Below, piece by piece: positions 53,369-61,383 of a stretch of 64,000 nt of DNA. Origin of the DNA: JAMHWF01 sp048500255 (lineage in GTDB: Bacteria; Pseudomonadota; Gammaproteobacteria; Burkholderiales; Burkholderiaceae_C); assembly GCA_048500255.1 (NCBI GenBank), contig JASNYH010000004.1, positions 248,001-312,000 on the forward strand, in the 5' to 3' direction. The position numbers and the translations under genes are program-made. Numbering within the stretch: position 1 is the stretch's first letter; every line of letters starts with the position of its first letter. The notes under the pieces were generated by a model. The model did no database searches and had not been told where the DNA came from. It saw only the letters and a program-made list of their open reading frames with translations.

Positions 53369-53825
53369 GATGCACCTCCATGCGCCGGCAGCGCCACCCT
53401 GCGTACCAGACCATCAGCGACAGGGCGTGGCGAAGCGGGATGCAGGCCCACGGATGGCGGCAAAGCCAGGCACAGACGAGCGGCGCTGCGCGGTAGTACC
53501 ACACGATCAGGCGGCATCCCGGGCCGCTGGTGCGCAGCACGCCGTCCCGATAGCGTCGCAGGACCTCGGTTTGCGGGGCGGCACTTCCGAAGATGTGGGT
53601 CGCGATGAAGCACCGGCCCCGCCGGCCGGGCCGCTCCGCCGCGGCCTGCGCGTCGAATGCGGCGTGCAGGCGCAGGCCCCGCTGGAGCGCTTCGTGCTGC
53701 GCGGCGGAGACCTTCCGTCCGTGGCGGTGATCCAGAGCCACCCTGCGCTCGCACATGCCCATGGCGGCCAACTCGGATGCACTGACACCGCTGCTCTCGC
53801 CGCGATCCATCGTTCCATGTCCCAT
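53358..53825 (-). CDS. CFI-box protein with Cas4-like N-terminal Cys motif
   Basis: A 155-aa protein in two parts. Residues ~12-55 read SASELAAMGMCERRVALDHR and then LQRGLRLHAAF, the pattern of the N-terminal helix of Cas4-type nucleases (a CxRR cysteine followed by G-x-x-x-H). From about 70 it has CFIATHIFGSAAPQTEVLRR, YRDGVL, GCRLIVWYYRAAPLV: the CFI-box domain known from secreted or membrane proteins. The C-terminal part is hydrophobic (LVCAWLCRHPWACIPL) and probably membrane-associated. No catalytic D or ExK is present; those are in the next gene. Confidence 0.7.
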   Translation of the reverse strand: MGHGTMDRGESSGVSASELAAMGMCERRVALDHRHGRKVSAAQHEALQRGLRLHAAFDAQAAAERPGRRGRCFIATHIFGSAAPQTEVLRRYRDGVLRTSGPGCRLIVWYYRAAPLVCAWLCRHPWACIPLRHALSLMVWYAGWRCRRMEVHHVR

Positions 53826-53833
53826 ACCGCCCC

Positions 53834-54130
53834 CTATTCGCCCAGCGGCTCGGCGAACACCAGGTCGGTCACGGCACCGGACCCGAAGCCCGCGGGGGCA
53901 ACTGCTTGCGGCGCCTCTGTGGCGGGACGGCCCGCGATCGCCTCCCCTGCGGGCGCCGGCGCCGGCAAGGTGACGGCGCGCAAGCCCTCATGTGCCAGCA
54001 GACGCAGCCGGTTCACCCGCTTCACGCCCTTGCCGAACCGGATCAGGTCGTCGTAGAGCGGCGGGTTGTCGTCCCGCGACATCTCGAACAGGAGCCGGAT
54101 CGTGCCATCGTTGCGGCTTTCCTCGCTCAT
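53834..54130 (-). CDS. Small partner of actin-like ATPase 1
   Basis: A 98-aa protein. Its first half (GTIRLLFEMSRDDNPPLYDD, then RFGKGVKRVNRLRLLAHEGL) matches the 104-aa protein at 55377-55691 along its length; the Pro/Ala-rich second half is variable. No named family recognised. Its ATG overlaps the stop of the actin-like gene in ATGA, so it is made with it. By analogy with ParM-ParR and StbA-StbB pairs it may be the DNA-binding or membrane adaptor of the filament, which is inference. Confidence 0.75.
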   Translation of the reverse strand: MSEESRNDGTIRLLFEMSRDDNPPLYDDLIRFGKGVKRVNRLRLLAHEGLRAVTLPAPAPAGEAIAGRPATEAPQAVAPAGFGSGAVTDLVFAEPLGE

Positions 54131-55146
54131 CGCACACCTCCGGCATCGGCGCCGCTGCGGCCGGCAAGGTAGTTCATCCCCGCGATCTGAAACCCGCGCA
54201 CGTTGGCGAACATGCCGTCCCGGAGCACCAGCACCCGCTGGCGCGGAAACGCCGCCCGGACGGCGCCCTTGAACAGATGGACGCCGCCACCGGCCATCAC
54301 GATGTTGTGGAAGCCCGTCGCATCTCCGATCCAGTGCAGCATCGACGAGATCGCCTGGCCGGTGATCTTCTCGACCATCGGCCGCATCCGTTGCAGGTCG
54401 TACGGCCGCTGGTAGATCGTGGGCGCCCTGCCCGCTCGCAGCGCCGCATCGACCGCATCGAGGTCTCTGTACTGAACGCCGATGTCCAAGGTGATCTCCG
54501 AGGCCAGTGCCTGAAGCACGTCCGCAACGCCTCGGGGCACGGAATGGCTGCGCTTCTGCACGAAGCGCACGCCCCGCGCGACCACCCAATCGAAGGTCCG
54601 GTATCCGGGGTCGAGCACGAGACTGTTCTCCCCCGCGATCCGGTCCATCTTGCCGGCGACGGACGCGAAGTAGACCAGGGCACCCTGCGGCTGCGCGACC
54701 GCCATGGTCTTGTGCACGACCACCCGACGGCCTCCGCCGACATCGTGCGTCCCCGTCATGGCCCGCTCGAGCTTTGCCTTGCGCGCCGCCAGCAGTGCCA
54801 CGGGCAGACCGACGACGAGCAGGTGTATCTCCGACACCTTCATCATGCGAAGGGCACCCCTGAGCAGCGCCAGGTACTCCGGCGTCTCCGTGTAGCGGTC
54901 GTGCATCTGGGAAGGCCGGAAGGCATCGCCGGCGAGCACGACATCCGGCCCCACCTCGTAGAACAGGCCGCCAATGGGGATGCACATCGTCGCGCGGCTC
55001 TCGATCGCGGCGGCCTTGGAGGAATCCCTCGCCGCCGGATAGCACAGCGAAGGAAAGCTCGTGCACCGGATCTCGGTGCCGGCCACCCCCGTGACGAACT
55101 TGGTATGGCCGAACCCGACGTCTACGGCCCTGACCACTGGATTCAT
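54127..55146 (-). CDS. ParM/StbA-type actin-like ATPase 1
   Basis: A 339-aa actin-fold ATPase starting at ATG 55146 behind AGGAGA. Phosphate-1 motif VRAVDVGFGHTKFV, TSFPSLCYP, LLVVGLPV, AVAQPQGALVY (connect-1 area), phosphate-2 NSLVLDPGYRTFDWV and adenosine motif IVMAGGGVHLFKG are all visible. The family polymerises to segregate plasmids and is also seen in PRTRC cassettes as protein D. Compared with its paralogue at 55678 about half the residues agree by eye, with matching motifs and lengths. It forms an operon with its partner downstream. Confidence 0.88.
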   Translation of the reverse strand: MNPVVRAVDVGFGHTKFVTGVAGTEIRCTSFPSLCYPAARDSSKAAAIESRATMCIPIGGLFYEVGPDVVLAGDAFRPSQMHDRYTETPEYLALLRGALRMMKVSEIHLLVVGLPVALLAARKAKLERAMTGTHDVGGGRRVVVHKTMAVAQPQGALVYFASVAGKMDRIAGENSLVLDPGYRTFDWVVARGVRFVQKRSHSVPRGVADVLQALASEITLDIGVQYRDLDAVDAALRAGRAPTIYQRPYDLQRMRPMVEKITGQAISSMLHWIGDATGFHNIVMAGGGVHLFKGAVRAAFPRQRVLVLRDGMFANVRGFQIAGMNYLAGRSGADAGGVR

Positions 55147-55376
55147 ATGGTTCTCCTGAACTGTGTTGCGAAACGGGCGGCCATCGACGGCGCCCACGCG
55201 GACCGCGCCTGGGCATCCCATGATTCCGTTCGGGCGCGACTCCACCCCGACCACGGTCTCAGTTCGTCCCGCGCCGTCCCATACAGGCCGGGCGCTGCGC
55301 ATTCCGTCTCACCACGGTCTCACGGGAGTCCCACGCGTCAAGGGGGCGTCTGGGATCGGAGGGCTCGGCCCGAGGC

Positions 55377-55691
55377 TCATTCCCTCAGGGGCGCTTCAAA
55401 GAGCCCGGAGGTCACGCTGGGGTCCAAGGCCGCGAGGTCTGCATGCTCGCCCCCGTCCTCGCTGCCGAGGGCGGGACCGGCTTGCGCCGGCGCTGGCGCG
55501 GCGGGACCCGACAGCTTCAGCTGGCTCGCCAGCAGACCGTCATGGGCCAGGGTGCGCAGCCGCGCGACGCGCCTGCGCCCCTTCTTCAACTGCACGAGTG
55601 CGTCGAACAGGAGAGGATCGTCGCTGCGGCTCAGCTCCAGGGTGACGCGGATGCGCAAGGCCTGCGACCGGCGTGTCTCATCGCTGTCCAT
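55377..55691 (-). CDS. Small partner of actin-like ATPase 2
   Basis: A 104-aa protein paralogous to that at 53834-54130: RIRVTLELSRSDDPLLFDAL, then KKGRRRVARLRTLAHDGLLA, with a variable Ala/Pro/acidic tail. The shared core is S-R-x-D-[DN]-P and R-x-x-R-L-R-x-L-A-H-[DE]-G-L. It starts 14 nt before the actin-like gene stop, so the pair is translationally coupled. The basic KKGRRRVARLR stretch could contact DNA. Function unknown. Confidence 0.75.
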   Translation of the reverse strand: MDSDETRRSQALRIRVTLELSRSDDPLLFDALVQLKKGRRRVARLRTLAHDGLLASQLKLSGPAAPAPAQAGPALGSEDGGEHADLAALDPSVTSGLFEAPLRE

Positions 55692-56703
55692 CTCGGTCCT
55701 CGCCGGCAGTGCCCTGGGCCTTGAGGAGGTTGTCCCCCGCGATCTGGAAGCCCTTCACGTTGGCGAACATCGGCTCCTTCACCACGTAGATCTTGTGGTT
55801 CGGAAACGCCGCCTTGACCGCGTCCTTGAACATGAACGCGCCGCCACCGACGAGGATCACGTTCTGGATGCTGTAGTCCTCCGTGATCCACTCCATCATC
55901 GACGAGACGGCGCGGCGCGCGACCGCGCGCGCGGTCGGCAGGATCGGAGCGAGGTCGTAGGGCTTCTGGTAGATCATCAGCGGCTTGCCGGTGCGCAAGG
56001 CCGCATCGATGGCAGGCAGGTCGCTGTAGGGCCGGCCGATGTCGCTGCTGATCTCCTGGGCGATCGTCTTGAGGACATCGGACATGCCGCGGTTGACGGA
56101 GTTGCTGACCTTCAGGACCAGCCGCATGCCCCGCGACAGCAGCCAGTCGAAGGTGCGCGAGCCCGGATCGATGATGAGGCTCTGCTCGTGCTCGATGCTC
56201 TTTTGCTTGTGGTACGCTGCCGTGTAGTAGACGAGTGCGCCCTGCGGCTGGGCCACGGCGACGGCCTTCCTCACCTCCACCGTCTTGCCGCCGCCGAGAT
56301 CGTGCACGCCCACCATCGCCTTCTCCAGATAGGCCTTGCGTGCCTGGAAGGACGACACCGGCAGCCCCACCACGAGCAGGTCGATCGCGCTGAGCTTCAT
56401 GTAGGCCATCGCACCGCGCGCCAGCGCCATGTACTCGGGCGTCTCGACGTACTGGTCGTGCAACTGCGTCGCCCGGAAGGTGTCCGCCGCCAGGTGGACT
56501 TCCGGCCCGACCTCGTAGAAGGTTCCGTCGATCGGGATGGCCACCGTCCTGCGGCGCTCGGCTGCCGGCCTCGTCGCCGGGTCCTTGGCGCTGGTATAGG
56601 CCAGCGACGGGAAGGACGCGCACTTGATCTCCTGCTCCGTGTGCCCGACGACGAACTTCGTGTTGCCGAAGCCGACGTCGATGGCCCTGACGATCTTGCT
56701 CAT
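55678..56703 (-). CDS. ParM/StbA-type actin-like ATPase 2
   Basis: A 341-aa actin-fold protein with VRAIDVGFGNTKFV (phosphate 1), ASFPSLAYT, LLVVGLPVSSF, AVAQPQGALVY, SLIIDPGSRTFDWL (phosphate 2) and VILVGGGAFMFKD (adenosine site). The GGG and both phosphate loops are intact, so ATP-dependent filament formation is likely. It is the first gene of the six-gene minus-strand operon, 727 nt downstream of the copper ATPase. Both actin copies being intact argues for separate jobs or co-filaments rather than a decaying duplicate. Confidence 0.88.
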   Translation of the reverse strand: MSKIVRAIDVGFGNTKFVVGHTEQEIKCASFPSLAYTSAKDPATRPAAERRRTVAIPIDGTFYEVGPEVHLAADTFRATQLHDQYVETPEYMALARGAMAYMKLSAIDLLVVGLPVSSFQARKAYLEKAMVGVHDLGGGKTVEVRKAVAVAQPQGALVYYTAAYHKQKSIEHEQSLIIDPGSRTFDWLLSRGMRLVLKVSNSVNRGMSDVLKTIAQEISSDIGRPYSDLPAIDAALRTGKPLMIYQKPYDLAPILPTARAVARRAVSSMMEWITEDYSIQNVILVGGGAFMFKDAVKAAFPNHKIYVVKEPMFANVKGFQIAGDNLLKAQGTAGEDRDGQR

Positions 56704-57430
56704 TGCAGGCTCCTTGCCGTGGACACAAACATCCGAAAGGGTCGTCTACCGCGCTCCGGATGCGCAACGAGAAAGTCGAGCGTTTGTGAGCGGATTTCGC
56801 CGACAGCTCCACCGGACGGCCCGCGAGGCATGCCTTGGTGCCGGTGCGCGCCACGGCGGCGCCTGTGCGCAAGCCTGCGGCGGCGCAAGCCGAGGTCTGG
56901 CCGAAAGGCGTCTGCCCCGGTAGCGGGCTCCGCCGCCGACCGCCCGCGGCTTCGCCCGCTGGCCCGGCGCAGTGGCACCAGGTGCTTCAGGGCAGGTGCC
57001 GTCAGGCCGCTCTCGTCGACCGGTGCATGATGGGTCTGCACCGCGTCGAATTCCCGCGCGAGCCGGAAGGACGTCGCCGCTGCGCCAGCGCAGCCGATGC
57101 GACCGGCCTACCCAAGCGAGTTCCTGTCAACGGCCGAAGAGCGTGGGCTCTGGGCATCGTCGCCAGCCTGCCTTCGAAGTGGCGCGCGCCGGTGCGTGGC
57201 CTGAACTACCCCGGCAATCCGACATCAGCCATCCCACCGATCGGATGGAACCCTGCAGGCGGTACGCCACCCCGGGCTGGGCCCTTCCGCTTGAGCTCGA
57301 TGCTCTCGCGGCTGGCGTGGCGGGTGTGGTCCTGCGCGATCGGTTCCAGCGCCTGGCGCCGCTTCGGCTGAAGTTGCGGCTACGGGTGCCGGGCTCAATG
57401 CCTGCAGCTTGCATTCGTCGCTGGCTGATC
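56704..57430. other. 727-nt gap without a convincing gene
   Basis: Open frames exist on both strands but their products (Arg/Pro/Gly-rich, no domains, no ribosome sites) look like composition artefacts. The right half of the segment should carry the promoter of the actin operon (minus strand, before 56703), where a weak GGAG 8 nt upstream of ATG 56703 is visible. I see no RNA gene or repeat. Confidence 0.5.
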
Positions 57431-59845
57431 TCAATCCACCTTTGCAGTCCGCAGCCGTAGCGCATTGACAATGACACTGACGGACGACAGCGCCATGGCG
57501 GCGGCGGCCACCACGGGCGAGAGGAGCATCCCAAGGAAGGGATAGAGCGCGCCCGCGGCGAGCGGAATGCCCGCCACGTTGTAGACGAAGGTGAAGAAAA
57601 GGTTCTGCCGGATGTTCCGCATGGTGGCGTGCGACAGCTTCCGCGCACGGACGATTCCCGTCAGGTCGCCCTTGAGGAGGGTTACCCCGGCGCTTTCCAT
57701 CGCCACATCCGTCCCGGTGCCCATCGCGATGCCGACCTCGGCCGCGGCAAGCGCCGGCGCGTCGTTGACACCGTCACCGGCCATGGCCACCACGCGGCCC
57801 TCGCCCCGAAGGCGCTGTACGATCTTTGCCTTGTCCTCGGGGAACACCTCCGCGACCACTTCGTCAATGTCAAGCTCTCTGGCAACGGCGTCCGCCGTGG
57901 TCCTGCCGTCGCCCGTGAGCATGACGATGCGCACGCCGGCTTCGCGCAGTCCTCGCAGGGCCTCCGGCGTGGTCTCCTTGATGGGGTCCGCGATCGCCAC
58001 GAAGCCCGCCAGGCTGCCGCCCAGCGCAACAAAGATGACCGTCGCCGACCTGGCACGCTGCTTCTCCGCCGCCGCCTCCAAGGGCGAAACGTCGATGCCG
58101 CGCTCCTTCAGGAACTTGGCTGCCCCGCTGATCAGGTCCACACCGTCGACCCGTCCGACGACGCCCTTGCCCACGGGCGAGTCGAAGTTGCTCACTTCGG
58201 AAAACGGGAGCTTTCGTGCCTGGGCAGCCTGGACGACTGCCATCGCCAGCGGATGCTCGCTCGCCCGCTCCACGCTGGCCAGCTTCTGGAGCAGGTCGTC
58301 GCGTCCAAAGCCTTCGGCCGCCTCGATGTGCACGACCTTCGGCCGCCCCTCGGTCAAGGTCCCGGTCTTGTCCACGACCAGGGTGTCGACCTTCTCCATT
58401 CGTTCGAGGACCTGGGCATCACGGATCAGCACGCCCTGTTGGGCCCCTCGGCCGACGCCCACCATGATGGACATGGGCGTGGCCAGCCCCAGGGCGCAGG
58501 GGCAGGCGATGATGAGTACGGCAACCGAAGTGATGAGCGCGTAGGAGAGCGAGGGGTCGGGCCCCCACACCAGCCAGACGACGAAGGTCAGCAAGGCCAC
58601 GGCGATGACGATCGGCACGAACCAGGCCGCCACTTCGTCGGCCATGCGCTGGATCGGCGCGCGGCTGCGCTGTGCGGCCGCCACCATGTGGACGATCTGG
58701 GAGAGCAGTGTGTCGGCACCGACCTTGTCCGCCCGCATCACGAAGCCGCCCGTCTGGTTAAGGGTGCCGGCGGTGACCTTGGAACCGGCAGCCTTGGGCA
58801 CCGGCATGGGTTCACCCGTGACCATGGACTCATCGACCGTTCCCTTGCCCTCGATCAGTTCCCCGTCCACGGGCACCTTCTCGCCCGGCCGCACCCGCAG
58901 GCGCTCGCCGACCTGGATGGTGTCGATCTGGACCGTCTCGTCGCTGCCATCCGCCCGCACGCGCAGGGCCGTCTTCGGCGCCAGGTCGAGCAAGGCCTTG
59001 ATGGCGCCCGACGTCTTCTCGCGCGCGCGCAGTTCCAGGACCTGACCGAGCAGCACCAGCACCGTGATGACAGCCGCTGCCTCGAAGTAGATTGGCACCG
59101 CGCCTTCATGGCCCCGCAGTTCGGCGGGAAACAGGTCGGGCGCAAGCGTGCCGACGATGCTGTAGAGCCAGGCGGCACCCGTTCCCAGCGCGACGAGCGT
59201 GAACATGTTGAGGCTGCGGTTCCGGATCGACGCCCAGCCGCGCGCAAAAAACGGCCAGCCTGCCCAGAGGACCACCGGCGTGGCAAGGAGCAACTGCAAC
59301 CAGTTCGAGGTTTGCGCCGGAAGGAGATGCCAGCCCACGAGGTGACCGCCCATTTCCAGGACGAACACGGGCAGCGCCAGCGCCAGCCCGATCCAGAACC
59401 GGCGCGTCATGTCGCGCAGTTCGGCGCTTTCGCCCGTGGTGCCCGTCGCGATCACCGGCTCCAGCGCCATTCCGCAGATCGGGCAGTTCCCTGGTCCCCT
59501 CTGGCGGATCTGCGGGTGCATCGGGCACGTGTATTCCGCATCCTTGTCACCTTTGCCCGCCGCTGCAGGTGCAGCCAGCGGTGCCGCCGCGTGATGCCGA
59601 TGATGGTCATGCCCGTGCTGCGCAGGTCCGGGTCCGCCGTGGCCGGGCGGGAGGCCGACCGGCTCCAGGAACATTCCGCACTTCGGACACTTCCCGGGCT
59701 CCGCCTGTCTCACCTCCGGATGCATCGGGCAGGCGTAGCCCGCGCGCGGCGCCGGAGCCATTGGCTCGGCGGCGCGAGATGGCCCCTCGTGCTCGTGATG
59801 GCTGTGAACATGTTTGGCGGAGGAGGAGGTCGCGTTCTTGTCCAT
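57431..59845 (-). CDS. copA: Cu(I)-exporting P1B-1 ATPase with two metal-binding zinc-ribbon-like modules
   Basis: An 804-aa heavy-metal ATPase. The N-terminal ~165 residues are His-rich ([19 protein letters not shown]) and hold two copies of CPMHPx(n)CPxCGMxLEP, the short metal-binding module seen before many ICE-borne Cu ATPases in place of HMA domains. The core has TGEPMPV (A-domain), [12 protein letters not shown] (metal site), DKTGTLTEG (phosphorylated Asp), [17 protein letters not shown] and [19 protein letters not shown] and [11 protein letters not shown] complete the P1B-1 pattern specific to Cu+/Ag+. Start ATG 59845 is followed by a Lys/Ser stretch; the frame stays open up to 60160. 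Confidence 0.92.
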   Translation of the reverse strand: MDKNATSSSAKHVHSHHEHEGPSRAAEPMAPAPRAGYACPMHPEVRQAEPGKCPKCGMFLEPVGLPPGHGGPGPAQHGHDHHRHHAAAPLAAPAAAGKGDKDAEYTCPMHPQIRQRGPGNCPICGMALEPVIATGTTGESAELRDMTRRFWIGLALALPVFVLEMGGHLVGWHLLPAQTSNWLQLLLATPVVLWAGWPFFARGWASIRNRSLNMFTLVALGTGAAWLYSIVGTLAPDLFPAELRGHEGAVPIYFEAAAVITVLVLLGQVLELRAREKTSGAIKALLDLAPKTALRVRADGSDETVQIDTIQVGERLRVRPGEKVPVDGELIEGKGTVDESMVTGEPMPVPKAAGSKVTAGTLNQTGGFVMRADKVGADTLLSQIVHMVAAAQRSRAPIQRMADEVAAWFVPIVIAVALLTFVVWLVWGPDPSLSYALITSVAVLIIACPCALGLATPMSIMVGVGRGAQQGVLIRDAQVLERMEKVDTLVVDKTGTLTEGRPKVVHIEAAEGFGRDDLLQKLASVERASEHPLAMAVVQAAQARKLPFSEVSNFDSPVGKGVVGRVDGVDLISGAAKFLKERGIDVSPLEAAAEKQRARSATVIFVALGGSLAGFVAIADPIKETTPEALRGLREAGVRIVMLTGDGRTTADAVARELDIDEVVAEVFPEDKAKIVQRLRGEGRVVAMAGDGVNDAPALAAAEVGIAMGTGTDVAMESAGVTLLKGDLTGIVRARKLSHATMRNIRQNLFFTFVYNVAGIPLAAGALYPFLGMLLSPVVAAAAMALSSVSVIVNALRLRTAKVD

Positions 59846-60189
59846 GGCTTGTATGTCGCTCCCACCAGGTGCAGGCCAAAATTCACCCATGCGCCCGGCA
59901 CAAAACTCTCGGAGATAAGCCGCAGCGGCAGCGGCGCTCTTGGCCCTGCCGTTCCGACCGCGGACCGCACCTGCGGACAACCCTGGATGCAGACCCTCTG
60001 TGCGATCGCCACCATCCCAGCCACGGCTACCGGGATCGACACCTGTTTCCCAGGGATGTCGGCCTTCGATCGCGGCAGGTCTTTCCCTGCCGGCTAAGGA
60101 CCTTGCGATCGTACTGCCGCAGTGCCTGTGGCTCATGTCGAGGACTTTGAGACGACCCATCAGGAGTTCACGTCGAGGTTGATGGGGAG

Positions 60190-60220
60190 ACTATCGACCT
60201 TGACACTGTGAGAGGGTCAA
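60190..60220 (-). promoter_or_regulatory. CueR/MerR-type promoter for the copper ATPase
   Basis: On the minus strand TTGACC (60220-60215) is separated by 19 nt from GATAGT (60195-60190). The spacer carries a dyad ending CAAGGT, close to the CueR operator pattern ACCTT...AAGGT. The 19-nt spacing is the diagnostic of MerR-family activation. It faces the ATPase gene, leaving a leader of about 340 nt. No cueR gene is seen in the element. Confidence 0.6.
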
Positions 60221-61383
60221 GCGTCTTCCGTAGCCGTCCAGGGTGGGGCTGTGGCTGGGCGAGGAGCTGCAAAGGGGCGTGCCGAGAGCCGTCTGGACAA
60301 AACTTCCGCTCGCCATGCGGTCAGACCGCCCTTCGCCGCTGCTTCAAGGACAGTTCAGGCGCCCGCACTTCGAAGCGCTCGCTCCGCGCCGTTGTTCGAG
60401 CATCCTTCAACTGCGGCCTTCGCCTCATCGCGTCTCACGCCGTATCGCCGGCGCCGCCTTCCAGGTCGGATTCACAACCAGAGTCATACCCCCTCTTTGT
60501 CAACCCCCTCTCGCGCGAGCGCCCCCCAGGGGGAATCCAGACATAGAGCGGCCTCGCAGGAAGCTGTGATCGCCACCCCGAAGCCCCGCGCATGGCCTTG
60601 ACGACGCCGCAGCGCCGGTGTCCACTGAGGGCTCCCGAAGGCTCCTTGCCCTCGCTCCCATCGGTGGAGCGCAAAAAGGCGTAGCGGTCGTTACCCGCCC
60701 CTCATGTCCCGGCCCCGAGCCCGGACCGAGTCCTGCCACAGAGCAGCACTCCGAGGAATCCATTCGTAGTGAAAGCCCGCGACCTGCCAGCCCTTGCGGC
60801 TGGGCGTCCTCCAAGGACGCGTCGCGGTGCAGGTCAAACCGTTCGCCGGGCACCCGATGCCCAGGCACTGTTCCCGCCACCTTCCGAGCACGCGCATCGC
60901 GCGGCACACGGTCGTGCTTGCCCTGATGGGCTCCACGTGTGTCCCCGCTCGGACATCTGACGCTCTCCGGCCACGGTCAGGAGAGCGACCCAGCAGATGG
61001 GTGGCGCTACGAATCCAGCACTGATCCCGCAGACGTGCACCGGCCAGACCGGTGCGCGGCGCTCACGGACCTCCAAGGCCGTGAACCTCCAAGGTCATTG
61101 GCGCACCCCACCCTGTGTTTGCCGCGGAAACGCGCGCGCAGGACCGGATCAACCCGTGTTCATTTTTAAGAACGACCGCGCCGCCGCGCTGCCCCTGGCA
61201 GCCGTGCAGCGAAACCCTGGGTAGGTGCCGTGCGGCGTGGCCGCGCACGGCGCTCGACGCATCGGCCACCGTCCGCCGCTGGCACCGGAATTCCCCAGCG
61301 ACGGCACGCAACACCCCCCGGATTTCCTTTCACACCCGATGGCACGCGCTCGGGACGCGGGCCGCACGACAGGAGAGAGACCG
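60221..61383. other. 1.16-kb gap without a convincing gene
   Basis: Six-frame reading gives only short Arg/Ser/Pro-rich frames with no domain, ribosome site or coding pattern. Base composition is visibly lower in GC than the chromosome. The segment separates the copper ATPase promoter from the second recombinase and may be a degraded insertion scar or a regulatory region. I found no terminal inverted repeats of an insertion sequence in it. Confidence 0.5.

Noticed and set aside
52841..53825. Cas4-like motifs as a sign of a CRISPR-Cas locus
   Set aside because: No Cas1, Cas2 or effector gene and no repeat-spacer array is present in the window; the proteins belong with the segregation-type operon.
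56835..57371. 178-codon plus-strand frame in the gap beside the copper ATPase
   Set aside because: No ribosome site, domain or coding-like composition; rich in Arg, Pro and Gly as in random frames of this region.
60199..60221. CTTGACACT/AGGGTCAAG inverted repeat as a terminator
   Set aside because: There is no T-run on either strand, and on the minus strand it forms a -35 box plus operator with 19-nt spacing, which explains it better as a MerR-type promoter.
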